A stretch of DNA of 64,000 bases from Avena insularis. Its lineage: Eukaryota > Streptophyta > Magnoliopsida > Poales > Poaceae. The notes under the pieces were generated by a model. That model worked only from the letters and a program-made list of their open reading frames with translations. It was not told the DNA's origin and made no database searches. Of this stretch, positions 1-11,283 are shown piece after piece. The position numbers and the translations under genes are program-made. The first letter of the stretch is position 1, and each line of letters opens with the position of its first letter. The stretch covers positions 440,686,028 through 440,750,027 of the forward strand of contig CM042688.1 of the NCBI GenBank assembly GCA_023614405.1, written 5' to 3'.

Positions 1-294
1 CCAAGCACTTTTCTGGGCGCCGTGTATTGAGCCATCAGCGTACACCATGTATCATTTGCTTGAAGTGGTAGTTATCCTGAGCAAAAATGCCTAGTATGCA
101 CATTACCTTTGTATGTTCTATGCTGCAATTCTGTTGTTATCGGCGTGGAAAGAAAAGCTGGGCTTCACTGAATATTACGCAGTTAGGCCTAACTTAGTCT
201 TACACAAATAAGCACAGCTTAGTCTTTACACAAATAAGCGTAACTAATGATAAAGATAAAGACAAATGGTTCATCGGATCTGCCAGTATGAGCA

Positions 295-2598
295 CTAGGT
301 CCCTAGAGCTGGTGGTATCGTCGGAACGAACCAGAATGCTATGTTTGGCCGTCTGGCATTCTCCATCAAATCGTACGACCTCATAGATGAGCCAATTGTC
401 GGCCCCCTCCCCCCGACGTGGATTCGGCTCCAGGTCGGATCTGGAGTGTCAACATGATAGACGCGTGAGTGTGTAGCAAACACACAGTCTGCTATAAACA
501 CTAGAAGTGCTGGCACCTCAGCAACAACACTAGCATGTTCTTCCTGGACTCGCAGCCTCACAGTATTTCGTCGGCTTCACCAGCTCAGCCTCAGGTATTT
601 ATTTCGTCAGCTTCACCAGCAGCAGCATTAGCAGGTATTTCGTCAGCTTCACTAGCAGCAGCATCACCAAGTATTTCGTCAGCTTCACCAGGAGCAGCAG
701 CAGCTAGTTCTTCATCAGCTCCACCACCACCAACACCACCAGCAGCAGTAGCAGCATCAGGAGCCCGGCTTGCCTGAGCAATTATAGGTTCAACAGCTCC
801 AGGGGCTCCGACAAAGAAAGGGTAGTTGATCCCACGAAACACAGATTGTCCCTTTAGGTTGCCGACTCTGCTCCAGACTAGCTCTACTGGGTCTTTGGAT
901 GGGCATGCGGACCTCGAGAAAACATGACACCGCAGCGATTGGTATAAAGAAAGTTGTGTCCCCATATGTTCTATTGTATCACCAACGTTGTTTAGTGCTC
1001 CCCTGATATGAATCCACATGAGTTCATCATCCTGTTCCGTGTCGCCTCCGAGAGGTGCCAGGAACCAGCGCCGTGTCCCAAGTTCAGCATCTGCTACTGC
1101 ATTTTCGATGACCGGAGCTGGAATGATGTGCGGGGCTCCGTGGGTACCTTCCTGTTACTTACAGTCAGTAAGCAGAATTTTGAATGGGATTTTACATGCT
1201 ATATGACACCATGACTCACCCCAAATGGATGGCTCCCAAATACGCACGTCGCCGCTAGGTTCAGTGACCACATAAATGCGTTGCAGTTTGTACGAAGAGT
1301 AGTTGTAGGTGAAGATGGCGTCGACATACTTCTCCGGCCGCAGGAAGTCGTCGCGCAAGACTACCCATTCCTTGTCTTCTAGGCATCTAATGAATGTGAT
1401 TGCCTTGTCGAACACCGCTAAGAGGTCGTACTCCCAGGTCTTCCACGCCCCCTCCCGCGGTCTATGTGGGAGCTGTAGCTTCAGGACGTCAAGCTCTGCC
1501 ATGGTTAACCTGTAAGCGAATTCGCAAATGGGCGGCGACCAGCCGTTGTTGAATGCAGTAATGTCGACACCCTCCAAAGATGGCAATGCAAGTCTCACCA
1601 ATCTGTAGCCATTTTTTAGAGTCCAAGTACTCCCATCTTGTGATAAAAGGACTAGCCATTGGCCGTTGCCACCCACCCAGTTCTGGTCATCTTCCATTTC
1701 CGTCTCTTCTTCTTCCTTGATATTCACCACTACTGATTCGGACCACTTATCCAGCAGCATCAGTTTTGCATGAATATTCTGCAGAGTTTGTTGTCAGTTG
1801 ATACAATCACCTAGCATGGATTCCATTGCAAATACAATTTGACAACTAGACCTTCAGATTAAAGTACACAAAATATCGCCTAAATACGAGTGTCTCCCTA
1901 GATATCGCCTAAATTGTGCCTGTGTCACTACGAAGATACCCAATATATGGAGTAGTAGCTGAGCCCCCAGAACAAACTCCTGACGATGATCATAAACATC
2001 TCGGGGCATAACAGCCTTAAATGATCTAATATGTTTGTTTTTATTTTAGGAAACAGAATATCACCTAGCAAGCATTCCATTGCAAAATCGAAATTGACAA
2101 CTCGTCTATCACCTAAAGTAAGACTGTGTCACTACGAAAATACCAGAATATCAGGTAAGAGCAAAGCTTCCACTGTACAGAATAGTCTTAAATGGTTCGA
2201 TTTGTTCAAACCGCGCGTGCACAACACGTTTGCCGAAAGGAACATAGGATTCCGATGAGAGTTCATCACATATGAATCAACGATATGATTGAACGAATAA
2301 GCTAGATACTGGAACTTACATGGCCATCGCGGTCGTTTGGCCATTTGTTGTTATCGGGGTAAAGAAGGCCTGGCGTGCCGAACGGTTGTTCGTCCATGTC
2401 CCGCATCGTCAAGCGGTAGCCAGGGATGCAGCGAGCGAGGCGGCCGGCAGAGATGATGTCCAACCCCGAGGCGATCCTATGCACGTTCGCGCTGAGGTTC
2501 AGCCATCCCCAATCCTCATGGTGGTGTTCGCCCTGGCCATCTGCGTCATCATCGCATGCCTTTCGCTTCATCCTGCTGCTACGCCAAGCTCTACCCAT
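295..2598 (-). pseudogene. F-box/DUF295-like gene, damaged
   Basis: A two-exon gene of the grass F-box/DUF295 (KIB-type beta-propeller) class, recognised from its overall text; its function in plants is mostly unknown. Exon 1 (2598-2320) holds a degenerate F-box-like stretch and the phrase GTPGLLYPDNNKWP. It ends at a consensus GTAAGT donor. Exon 2 begins at 1778 after a TGCAG acceptor, in phase 0, and continues as HAKLMLLDKWSESVVV. An in-frame TAA at 1155-1157 interrupts the propeller region, after which the same frame continues without loss through RRWFLAPLGGDTEQDDE and VELVWSRVGNLKGQSVF to about 591. The C-terminal part (AFWFVPTIPPAL, stop 295-297) is in another frame, so at least one shift lies near 560-600, inside an expanded tandem repeat coding for GEADEI. 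The nonsense codon plus frameshift argue for a pseudogene. Two small introns are a less likely alternative. Confidence 0.72.
555..775. repeat. short tandem repeat in DUF295 coding region
   Basis: Imperfect copies of a phrase containing TATTTCGTCAGCTTCACCAG, followed by CAG/CCA-rich triplets. On the - strand it encodes repeated AGEADEI units and then Ala/Gly-rich sequence. The reading frame of the host gene changes across this block. Confidence 0.7.
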
Positions 2599-3165
2599 AG
2601 CGGCAAATGGAGTCTGGAATCAGGGATGGAGGCGTTGTGATAAGGAGGCGGATGGATTCAAGAGGGGATGGAATCAGGGATGGGGCCAATTGTTCGAGTG
2701 GGGAGTGAATCTGCAAGGAATCACCGCCTCCGCCGGTTCTCGTCCACGTGGAAGAAAAGGAAGGGGGCGTAATTATTGAGGGCGGGCACCGGAACCGTCT
2801 AGAGGAAGTGAAAAAATAAATCGTAAGAGAGAAATGTGCGCGCTCGCCGCTGAGTGAAGGTCGGCACGCGCAAATGTGCCTACGTTTGACTTGGATCGTG
2901 CATGGCAGACCTTGATTCCACCGCATGCAAGTGGCGCAGAACAAATTTTAGGAAGCGCTAGCGTCGACGTGTAAAACCGCCGTTTTTCTCCACCTTCCCC
3001 CTAATACGAACGGTCATGCACCATTCCAGATATTGGTAAGGGCGGTTCCAATATTTCACTTCTCCGTCTCAATTCCTCCTCCATGGCCGCATCGTCTTTC
3101 TCCTCCACGGCCTCATCCATTTCCTCCACCACCGCATCACCCTCTTCCTCCGTATCCTTTCCCTC
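2599..3165. other. Intergenic region between divergent genes
   Basis: About 570 bp separates the start of the DUF295-like gene (- strand) from the exonuclease-like gene (+ strand), so it is presumably a shared promoter region. A CT-rich run lies just upstream of the + strand start. I could not identify a convincing TATA box. Confidence 0.4.
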
Positions 3166-3177
3166 TTGCCTGTAGTC

Positions 3178-3954
3178 ATGGACTCTCTGAACGTCCGAAG
3201 CGACGGCAGGCAAGAAACTGCGCACTTCGACATAGAAGTACATGGCGGGAAGAAGATCGATGTCGTCTACATCACCGACCCTCGGACGGTGAGGAACACT
3301 CTGAATAATTACACGAGTTGGCTGCAGTTCGAAGAAAACAGGTTCGTAGGTCTCGACCTCGAGTACAGCCGCGATCACCGTAGGATCGCCGTGGTCCAAC
3401 TCTCCATGAAGGGGCACGTCCTCGTATACCAGCCTTTTTGCGAGAAGGGGGCTGACGGGATCTGGTAGACTTTGCTGTCTTTTTGTTCCTAAACTGTCTG
3501 TTTGCAAAAGTTATTGCTATATTATTTGTTTGAATTCATTTTCATGCAGGTGGGGCGAAAGCATTAGGGATATGTTTCATGACTTTCTCGTGAACCATCA
3601 CATAACATTTACTAGTGTTGACATCACGAATGACACTAAACTGCTTGAAAGCCTGACTATCAACATTAGAATCCCAAAGGAGTGTAGAGTGGACATCCAG
3701 GAAATTTACTGGATCCCAGGGACGAAGGGCGGCAAGAACGGGATGGCCGCTCTTGCCTCCGAACTCATCGAGCCGTGGTACGCTGACAATAAGGGAAAAT
3801 TGCCGAGATGTTCGTGGAGGCATTTAGGCATGATTACTGTGAGGATAAGCCACTTTCTGAACCTAATATGAAGTACGCTGCAATTGACGGGTATGTTAGC
3901 CATGAGCTATACCGCCGAGATTGTAAATTATCGTTCCAGGCATCGCATCATTGA
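3178..3954 (+). pseudogene. DEDDy 3'-5' exonuclease-like gene, frameshifted
   Basis: This belongs to the RNase H-like 3'-5' exonuclease fold (WRN-exo type). Exon 1 (3178-3464) starts at the ATG of MDSLNVRSDG and carries exonuclease motif I as FVGLDLEYS, with Asp60 and Glu62 as the expected metal ligands. The intron runs from GTAGAC to ATGCAG, and exon 2 starts at 3550, joining as GIW-WGES. Motif III appears as YAAIDGYVSHELYR (Tyr-x3-Asp pattern), so catalytic positions survive. However, the frame carrying motif III differs from the frame upstream. Loss of one A in the A-run near 3796-3799 would explain this. The frame then ends at 3952-3954. An alternative upstream ATG at 3166 exists. Another damaged copy lies convergently at 4466-5087. 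Confidence 0.7.
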
Positions 3955-4081
3955 ACCACCACCAAGGCAGGTTGTTTGCCCCAGATATCGGAGTGTAGAT
4001 GAATCTACAAGCCGGGGCAAGCGATCGAAGGCATCCTGGGATTGGTTGCCTTCTCCAACAAGCTGGGATGTAGACTTTTAG

Positions 4082-4465
4082 TGCATGATTGTTGTGTTTA
4101 TGAAAACATGTTATTTCAGAAGTACACTATGTGAGCAATTATGAACTGCTATGTATTACATTTGTCAAACTATAATCTGGGTTTGGTTATGACTGTATCC
4201 TTCGCTATAATCTGGGTTTGGTAATGACTTATGACTGTATCACACCTTATGCATGTCAGTCCTAGATTCTACCGCATGCAAATGGCACAGACAGAATTTG
4301 TAAGAATGAATGCTGAGCATACAAAAGGGGGAATTTAATTCATACAGGTTAAGTAGCTAATAGCACAGGGATCATACGATCTTGGTTCTTACACACAGAA
4401 TGCTTAGAAAATACATGCAGGATAAAATACAGGCGAGATAAAACTAGGAACGAAATGCGAAACTA
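4082..4465. other. Intergenic region between convergent genes
   Basis: This is AT-rich sequence between the 3' ends of the two convergent exonuclease-like genes. It holds a short direct duplication at about 4170-4240 (CTATAATCTGGGTTTGGT twice) and nothing else I can name. Confidence 0.5.
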
Positions 4466-5087
4466 CTAGTGGTAAACAACACACTCACCCACCCGCCAGA
4501 TCCTGTTGAGCATCTCATAGAAGACATAGGCGTCCCTGGCTGTGTACTTGATCGCATCGTAATCCAGGTGCCTCCACTCCCATCGCTCGTGCAGGTGCTT
4601 CGGGAACTCGACTTTCATGCTGGCGTACTCGCGGTCGATGATGTCGGCAGCGAGTCTAGCCATGCTGGCTTTCCCCGTACCGCCATCCGGGTACCTCCAC
4701 AAATGTTGGAGATCGACATGATTGACGACATGAACGAGGAGATCCCGCTCTAGCTTTGGAGTGTCGTTCTTAATGTCGACGCTGGAGAAGTAGATCTTCC
4801 TCTTGTGTAGGAACTCGTGAAGCTCCGGGCATACAAATTTGGCCCTACTTACGTGGTATAGGAGGCAGTGGTTACGCATGGACAGCTGCAAAAGCGCTGT
4901 CCTCTTCCTATCTCCGGTATCTGTCCATCGGCTCCTGTAGCCACCGCTCGTACATTGCAATGACCTTGGCGACTTCCGCTGACGCATTTGTGTGGACGAC
5001 CGTCAGCTTGGTGGTGCCATGGGCGGTGACAGTGTACTCGTCGGTGAAGTTGCTCCCGTCGCCGAACACGCTGTACTCTGCGTCCAT
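4466..5087 (-). pseudogene. DEDDy exonuclease-like paralogue lacking motif I
   Basis: The start is the ATG at 5087 (MDAEYSVFGDGSNFTDEY). The protein then reads toward VIAMYERWLQEP and hits a stop after MDRYRR. The exonuclease text resumes in another frame as DTGDRKRTALLQLSMRNHC and runs through SSVDIKNDT and WRHLDYDAIKYTARDAYVFYEML. The Tyr-x3-Asp motif III (YTARDAY) is present, but the FVGLDxEY motif I expected before the Thr-Gly-Asp phrase is missing, consistent with a small deletion that also shifted the frame. Without the first two acidic ligands it should be inactive. It is a diverged paralogue of the + strand copy at 3178-3954, giving an inverted, tail-to-tail pair. Confidence 0.7.
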
Positions 5088-6367
5088 GGCAGCAGCTAAT
5101 GCAGCGGCGGTGGCCTACGGTCGATAGCGGTGGCTAGGACTGGGCGTGGCGGTGGAGTGATCTGTTGCGGTGGTATGGCCCGGCGGAGGCGGTGCCTGCG
5201 ACAGCATCGATGGTTCTTGCGGTGGCTGCGGCTGCGGCGGAGGGCGGCGGAAGGAATGAGTTGGGGATTTTTGCACAGTGATGTGCTGAGGAGACGGAAG
5301 GCGATGCTTAAATTGCATTTACCAATATTCTGGCCATACCCATGTGGAGGCAAGTTTGACCAGGCGAGCATAGTTGGTTTCCAATCCTAGCGATTAAATT
5401 CGGCGTCCATCCCGGTAGGCGATGGGACGGGTGTGCGATGTGGCTTTGGCGTGGCAGAGACCGGTCACGTAGACCACCGTCCTGTTGCCGATCCGCAGTG
5501 GGTGCGAGGTGCTGACACGACGTAACGTGACAGGACAGAAGGAAGTGTACAGCTATTATTTCTAACAAGTTTAAGAAGTGTAAGCATAGACATGGACCTA
5601 GCATCCCTGCACCACGGGGCAGCCGCCCAGCCGATCAGGGCTATCGATTGCGCAAAGTTTGTCCAGAATTTGCTAAAATGAAGCTCGTTTGCCCATGCTT
5701 CTATAAGTTTCTCTATAGGCCACTTGTGTAAGCATGCACGATCAAGCAACTTTGCAACACACGTGAGGGTGGAAAAGCATTAGGTTTCAACGCACCACAT
5801 AGTTAGGGATTTAGAATAGCTACATTGTGGAGATCTAGCCAAATTGCATGGTAAAGCCAAATTCAGCTTTTTGTAAGATTTAGCTATAGCAATATTGTGT
5901 CTCATTTGTTCTTAATTTTTCCCTCCCGATATTCCGAAGCCCTCACATGCGCTCGGAGGGGGGTGCCGTCTGGTCAAAGGCGTGGCCTTTACGTGCGCCC
6001 TGACGCCTAAATTGGAAGTTTTTTTTTGTTATTTGGCCTTTTTAAGAGTGCCTTCCCCCCCCCCCTCTCTCTAACACTTGTGTTTTTTTGCCCAAAAAGG
6101 TAGGGAATCTAGAGCAGCTTCTCTCTTTATTCATTGTTCCTTTTGCTCTCGTTTTTCCCCAATCTGGTAGAAAATCTAGAGCAGCAAAACAAACCAGCAT
6201 CATAAATAAATTCAGTAAACAGAGCAGATGTAGATAAAGCAGCTAATATAGTTTATATAGTACGGTACTTAACGACGTTCGACAATTAGGCTGCTCAGCA
6301 GCAGCAGCTGATAGGTTTAACACAGACAAGACAAAAGAAGATGCTTTACAGCAGCAGCAGCAGCTGA
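5088..6367. other. Intergenic region, no gene recognised
   Basis: The first 300 bp are GC-rich (CGG/GGT-type triplets) and look like the 5' region of the - strand exonuclease copy. The remainder has short random open frames only. Homopolymer runs (T at about 6011, C at about 6056) are present. I see no coding similarity. Confidence 0.5.
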
Positions 6368-6778
6368 TTAGTGGCCCCTCGTGGCCTCTGCCAGGAGGGC
6401 ATCTGCCTCCTCCCTCTAGCGCCTCCTCCACTTCTTGCTGCCCAGCCTCTTGACCTTGGGCGCCTTGGGTCTGATCAGGGGCATGCGACCCTCCTCGATA
6501 GCCGCCTTCTAGAGGTTGTGGAGGTGAAGACCGAGCGCCTGGTGCTTGGCCATGAAGCCGTGGACGTTCACAGACTCGCCGCAGGTCCTCACGTCCTCGG
6601 CATGCTTCACGAGGGAGTTGAAGTCCGTGGTGCGGAGCCTCCTGGTGGGGCGGAAGGGGCACATGTACACGTCGCCGGCGAAGAAGTTGTTGTACTGACC
6701 GGACTTTAGCCTCCTCCGCACATGACGAGTCTTGGTGTCCTTGGACTCGTCGTCGCTACGGAGGTCGCTGCTATCCTC
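6368..6778 (-). pseudogene. XS-type zinc-finger-like gene, last exon, nonsense mutations
   Basis: The exon begins after a CCAATAG acceptor (first base 6778) with EDSSDLRSDDESKDTKTRHV. It contains RRRLKSGQYNN, DVYMCPFRPTRRLRTTDF, LVKHAEDV and FMAKHQALGLHLHNL. This layout resembles the XS zinc finger (zf-XS) seen in plant SGS3/IDN2-like proteins, although the second Cys of the CPxC pair is Arg here. TAG codons interrupt the frame at 6509-6511 and 6416-6418. Between and after them the same frame stays coherent (IEEGRMPLIRPKAPKVKRL, REEADALLAEATRGH) to TAA at 6368-6370, so these look like recent nonsense changes, probably in Trp codons. It aligns with exon 2 of the gene at 8042-8913. A possible first exon around 7090-7280 is also disrupted. 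Confidence 0.6.
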
Positions 6779-7570
6779 CTATTGGAAAAAACAGTAGAGT
6801 GAAATAAGGACATGATTGAGATACTTTGATTATCGGGATTGATTTTTGCATAAATTAACCGAATGAGATCTCCCGATTATTCCCCAAATCTCAAACCAAA
6901 TCGAATACTGATCCCAACTACGAACAGGAGGATTCATCAAAAATCGAGATCTAACACAAGAGGATTAGCTACTGTAAAAATACGAACAGTCGAGCCCTAA
7001 TAACATATGATCTAGCATCCAACAATGGGAACGGGGGAAGAACAAGGGAAGGGGAGAAAACCCTAGTTATCTCCGACCATGGGTCGGTGATGCTAGTGTC
7101 GTAGGGGTTCTCCGGCCTTATGTAGACAACCTCCTCGTAGGGGTCCCAGCCAAGCGGGATCTATCCAGATCAAGGGGCCTCACCGTGGCTACGGTGGATG
7201 CGGGACGGGACGGGGTCTATACAGGATGGGGGCTCACGGTGGCCTTGAGGTGCCGATGGCCACCGCTGTTCTTCTCCATCGCCGCGTGGTTGGAGTTTTG
7301 TTGGGCTTTGCGAAGGTGATGGGACAAGGAGACGGTTGAGTGAGCGAAAAGCGTGATGAGTGGGAGTGGGGAGGTCTCTATTAAAGGAGAAGGGAAGCGT
7401 TTACGTTGCACTACTGCACGCGTAATCGCTATACCGTGCACGGCCACACGTGTCCGCTACCGCCTCGTGCACCGCACACGCGTACCGTGAGTCGCGTTTT
7501 TTCCCTCGTGTCTAACCCTGGCGATTCAGTTGTACTCAGTTTTGCCCTCGAGCGTAACACTGGCAGTTTG
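6779..7570. other. Intron and upstream region of the XS-like pseudogene
   Basis: A - strand stretch at about 7094-7280 starts MEKNSGGHRHLKATV, meets a stop, and in a shifted frame gives IPLGWDPYEEVVYIRPEN. This may be the decayed first exon of the 6.4-6.8 kb pseudogene. The remainder is non-coding. Confidence 0.35.
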
Positions 7571-7618
7571 GTTCCATTTTTAAATCATTTTCTATTTTCT
7601 ATTTGAATCCCTTTGTCA

Positions 7619-7712
7619 CTCTTGCCCTTGGTTTTTAAGTTCTACTCAGTTTTGCCCTTAGTTTTTAAGTTCTACTCAGTTTTGCCCTTGGTTCTTAAGT
7701 GCTACTCGGTTT
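7619..7712. repeat. 30-bp tandem repeat at the left TIR
   Basis: About three copies of a 30-bp unit containing TTTTGCCCTTGGTTTTTAAG and TTCTACTCAG. A single-to-double inverted version occurs at 9436-9480, so the repeat belongs to the terminal inverted repeat. Confidence 0.75.
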
Positions 7713-8041
7713 TCCCCTCTCTTTGTATCCATCTCTCGCACCTGTGCTCATCTTCGCCGCTACGCTCTGATTGGTCGAGACAGTTGTCACACGGATCGTG
7801 CCCACCAACCGTTGATCATCTATGATCTAGCGGACAGGATAACCCTTATATCTGTCAGGGGCACCCCTCTATCCATGCAAAATAACGAGTATGCCACCAG
7901 AACTTTAACTCCATAAACAGATGAACTTGAATATATTTGGAAGGGTACGAAAATAGAAATCCCTATAGTTTAAGGGTCTAGATACGATAAGATAACTAAA
8001 TATTATTAGAGGTCGGGCCAGCACATTGACGGGTTGGTCGG

Positions 8042-8913
8042 CTAGAAGTTGTTGATTCCTAAGTAAGGGGACACTAGGTCGGTCTTGACATACTCCCTCA
8101 GGAATTTGCCATAAGCAGCGTGCTTAGCCATGGTCGCTGACTTGTGTTTACTAGCCGGGCTTTTACCGATGCCAACCGCATGCGGAATCAAGCTGGCAAT
8201 CCTCGGGTTGACTCCTTTCTTACAGAAAGGGCACATGAGCTCCCCAAGTCGAATGCGGAAAGGGATTATCCCGCTCTTGAGCTTCTTCATGACATGGCGG
8301 CTCTTGTTGTCCCTGCTCTCCTTGTCAGAGTCCATCTCACTTGAATCCACCTGTAATGTATGGAATACAAACCGAAATGAGAAAAATAATAAATATATAT
8401 TCCTTCCACCATTCTGAGTTACTTTCGATGCCATAACATGTCTATACAGGTTCCGCAGTTCATTACGGTCGTCTCCCCAGCTCGCTCCTAAATTAATGTG
8501 GTTTGTGTTCTTGGTAACTTATTAATAAATAAATAATGTGGATTCATTCAGAACAGACTAGATCTCTCCATGTATCGGTTCGTACGTTGCATCTAATCAT
8601 TAGGACTAGATTTTTTATGACGCCAGGATAGATTAAGCTCGAGCATAAAATATCAAACATGTAGAAATAGATGTACCTCCTGGTACACGAGCGGAGCGTG
8701 TTCGTCGAACTCCACACCCTCATCAACGCCTCCGAAGTCGTCTGCACCGCCGAGCACATGGTCCCCCAAGGGGTTGAGCTGCATGTCCTCCTCATCTTGT
8801 GTTGCGTGATGCTCCTCCAGATCTGCCGCGTGAAGCACCACCCTGGTGGCGATGCCCGGACACTCACCCCCACGCACTGGTTTCATGGAGAAGGTTCGTG
8901 CAAGTACGTTCAA
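8042..8913 (-). CDS. XS-type zinc-finger-like protein, two exons
   Basis: Exon 1 runs 8913-8677 (79 codons, MNVLARTFSM to LVYQE) and ends at a GTACAT donor. Exon 2 runs 8350-8042 after an ATTACAG acceptor, in phase 0, ending at TAG. The predicted protein has 181 residues. The middle is acidic (DLEEHHATQDEED, DSDKESRD). The C-terminal domain has a C-x2-C-x13-H-x19-H arrangement (about Cys119, Cys122, His136, His156: LMCPFCKKG, IPHAVGIG, ATMAKHAAYGKFL), resembling the XS zinc finger of plant RNA-directed silencing proteins. No XS or coiled-coil domain is present, so any silencing role is speculative. It parallels the pseudogene at 6368-6778 (MDSDKESRDNKSRHVMKKLKSG vs DDESKDTKTRHVRRRLKSG in shorter aligned parts). 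The frame is intact and splice sites are canonical. It sits between long inverted repeats. Confidence 0.62.
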
Positions 8914-9546
8914 GGTTGTGGGGTTTTGCTAGACAAGGAAGAGAGAGTAGTGGATGAGTGCGAATGGAGGACCCGATAGGCTGAGTTTTTAATGCGGGGA
9001 CGTTTAGGCCTCCTCGAGGGCCCCGGTAGGCAGCTCTTCCGGCTGCGGCTTCCGCGTGGAAGGTTCGTGTGGTGGCGGCCTGTCGGAAGTGAGAGTGCAG
9101 GCACGCTGCATAGTAAATATGGTATAGCCCATGGGCCGTGGATGACCAGTTGTCGTGCAGTAGACTTATAGCCTTTGCAGACTAGATTAAACATGACATG
9201 ACCACTCGACGACTCTTTCCATTGATGGCATCGTGTTCCTTCTTGTAGAAGTCTCGTTGAGGGAGACGTCTGTGTTGTCCTGTGAAGGGCACGGCGTGTG
9301 CAACGAGCCTTGTTGGATCACACAGGATCAACGGTTGGTGCGCACGATCCGCGTGACAACTATGACAACCAATCAGGGCGTAGCAGACAGAGTGGGCACA
9401 GGTTTGGGCTTCTACGAAAGAGAGAGAGGGGGCAAAACTGGGTAGTATCAAAAAACCAAGGGCAAAGCTGAGTAGTATAAAAATGGAAAGTGGGTGTCTT
9501 TTATAATGAAATACATCGTGGCATACATCAAATTATGCCAATATAG

Positions 9547-11283
9547 ATCAACTAGAGTTCATTGCATGTGTGTTCTTTCCACAAACCACATATGTATCCA
9601 CTAGAGTCATTGCATGTGTGTTCCTGTCATGAACCACATTTGGATCCACCAGTGTCATTGCATGTGTGCTCTTTCCACAAACCACATATTGATCAACCAG
9701 TGTCATTGCATGTGTGTTCTTTCCACAAACCACATATGGATCAACCAATGTCATTGCATGTGTGTTCCTGTCATGAACCACACATGGATCAACCAATGTC
9801 ATTGCATGTGTGTTCCTGTCAAGAAACACATATGGATCCACTAGTGTTCATTGCATGTGTATTCCTGTCATGAACCACACATGGATCAACCAGTGGTTAT
9901 TGCATGTGTGTTCTTTCCGCAGACCACATATGGATCCACTAGAGTCATTGCATGTGTGTTCTTTCCACAAACCAGACATGGATTAACCAATGGCATTGCA
10001 TGTGTGTTCTTTTCACAAACCACATATGGATCAACCAATGGCATTGCATGTGTGTTCTTTTCACAAATCACATATGGATCCACCAGTGTTCACTGCATTT
10101 GTGTTCTTTCCACAAACCACTTATGGATCCACCAGTGTTCATTGCATGTGTGTTCTTTTTCTCAAACCACATATGGATCCACTAGAGTCATTGCATGTGT
10201 GTTCTTTTCACAAACCACATATGGACCCACTAGAGTCATTGCATGTGTGTTCTTATACTAAAACCAGCACTAGAGTCATTGCATGTGTGTTCTTTTCACA
10301 AACCACATATGGATCCACCAGTGTCATTGCATGTGTGTTATTTCCACAAACCACATATGGATCAACTAGTGGTCATTGTATGTGTGTTATTTCCACAAAC
10401 CACATATGGATCCACTAGAGTCATTGCATGTGTGTTCTTTCCACAAACCACACATGGATCAACCAGTGTCATTGCATGTGTGTTCTTTCCACAAACCATA
10501 TATGGATCAACCAGTGGTCATTGCATGTGTGTTCTTTTCCACAAACCACATATGGATCCACTAGAGTCAGTGCATGTGTGTTCTTTCTACAAACCACACC
10601 TGGATTAACCAATGGCATTGCATGTGTGTTCTTTCCACAAACCACACATGGATCAACCAATGGCATTGCATGTGTATTCTTTTCACAAACCACACATGGA
10701 TCAACCAATGGCATTGCATGTTCATTCTTTCCATAAACCACACATGGATCCACTAGAGTAATTGCATGTGTGTTCTTTCCACAAACCACACATGGATCAA
10801 CCAGTGTCATTGCATGTGTGTTCTTTCCACAAACCACATATGGATCAACCAGTGTCGTTGCATGTGTGTTCTTTCCACAAACCACATATGGATCCACTAG
10901 AGTCATTGCATGTGTGTTCTTTTCACAAACAACATATGGACCCACTAAAGTCATTGCATGTGTGTTCCTATCAAGAACCAGATATGGATCCACCAGTGTT
11001 CATTGCATGTGTGTTCCTGTCATGAACCACACATGGATCAGCCAGTGGTTATTGCATGTGTGTTATTTTCCACAAACCACTTATGGATCCACTAGAGTTA
11101 TTGCATGTGTGTTCTTTCCACAAACCACATATGGATCCACTAGAGTCATTGCATGTGTCTTCTTTCCACAAACCAGACATGGATTAACTAATGACATTGC
11201 ATGTGTGTTATTGTCACAAACCACATATGGATCAACCAATGTCATTGCATGTGTGTTCCTGACATGAACCACATATGGACCCA
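9547..11283. repeat. 48-bp minisatellite, left block
   Basis: Head-to-tail copies of a unit of about 48 bp built from CATTGCATGTGTGTTC, a TTTCCACAAACCACATATGG phrase and a variable linker (ATCCACTAGAGT, ATCAACCAATGG, ATCCACCAGTGT). Length variants of 47 and 49 bp and a 40-bp variant (TATACTAAAACCAGCACTAG) occur, plus a subtype with CCTGTCATGAACCAC. The block holds about 36 copies by length. Long open frames on both strands (16-residue periods such as SLHVCSFHKPHMDPLE) are a by-product of a unit divisible by 3 and are not annotated as proteins. The block stops at the target site of LTR element A and resumes at 26,174. Confidence 0.95.

Larger units (their letters stand above)
7571..9490. mobile_element. 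Putative Pack-MULE carrying an XS-like zinc-finger gene
   Basis: Long terminal inverted repeats flank the gene at 8042-8913. The left arm (about 7619-7830) and the reverse complement of the right arm (about 9311-9485) share TTTTGCCCTTGGTTTTT, CTGATTGGT, AGTTGTCAC, CGGATCGTG and CACCAACCGTTGATC in the same order and spacing. Inverted repeats of around 190 bp with no transposase inside are typical of Mutator-like (Pack-MULE) elements that carry host genes. Outer ends are approximate. I could not find a 9-bp target duplication, so the class is inferred from the arms. Confidence 0.6.

Noticed and set aside
2320..2640. Open frames on the + strand opposite the DUF295 exon 1
   Set aside because: Shadow frames of the - strand exon; the - strand has a matching domain and canonical splice sites.
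5096..5390. Overlapping open frames in the GC-rich region upstream of the exonuclease copy
   Set aside because: Composition-driven frames on both strands with no recognisable domain. More likely leader or promoter of the - strand gene.
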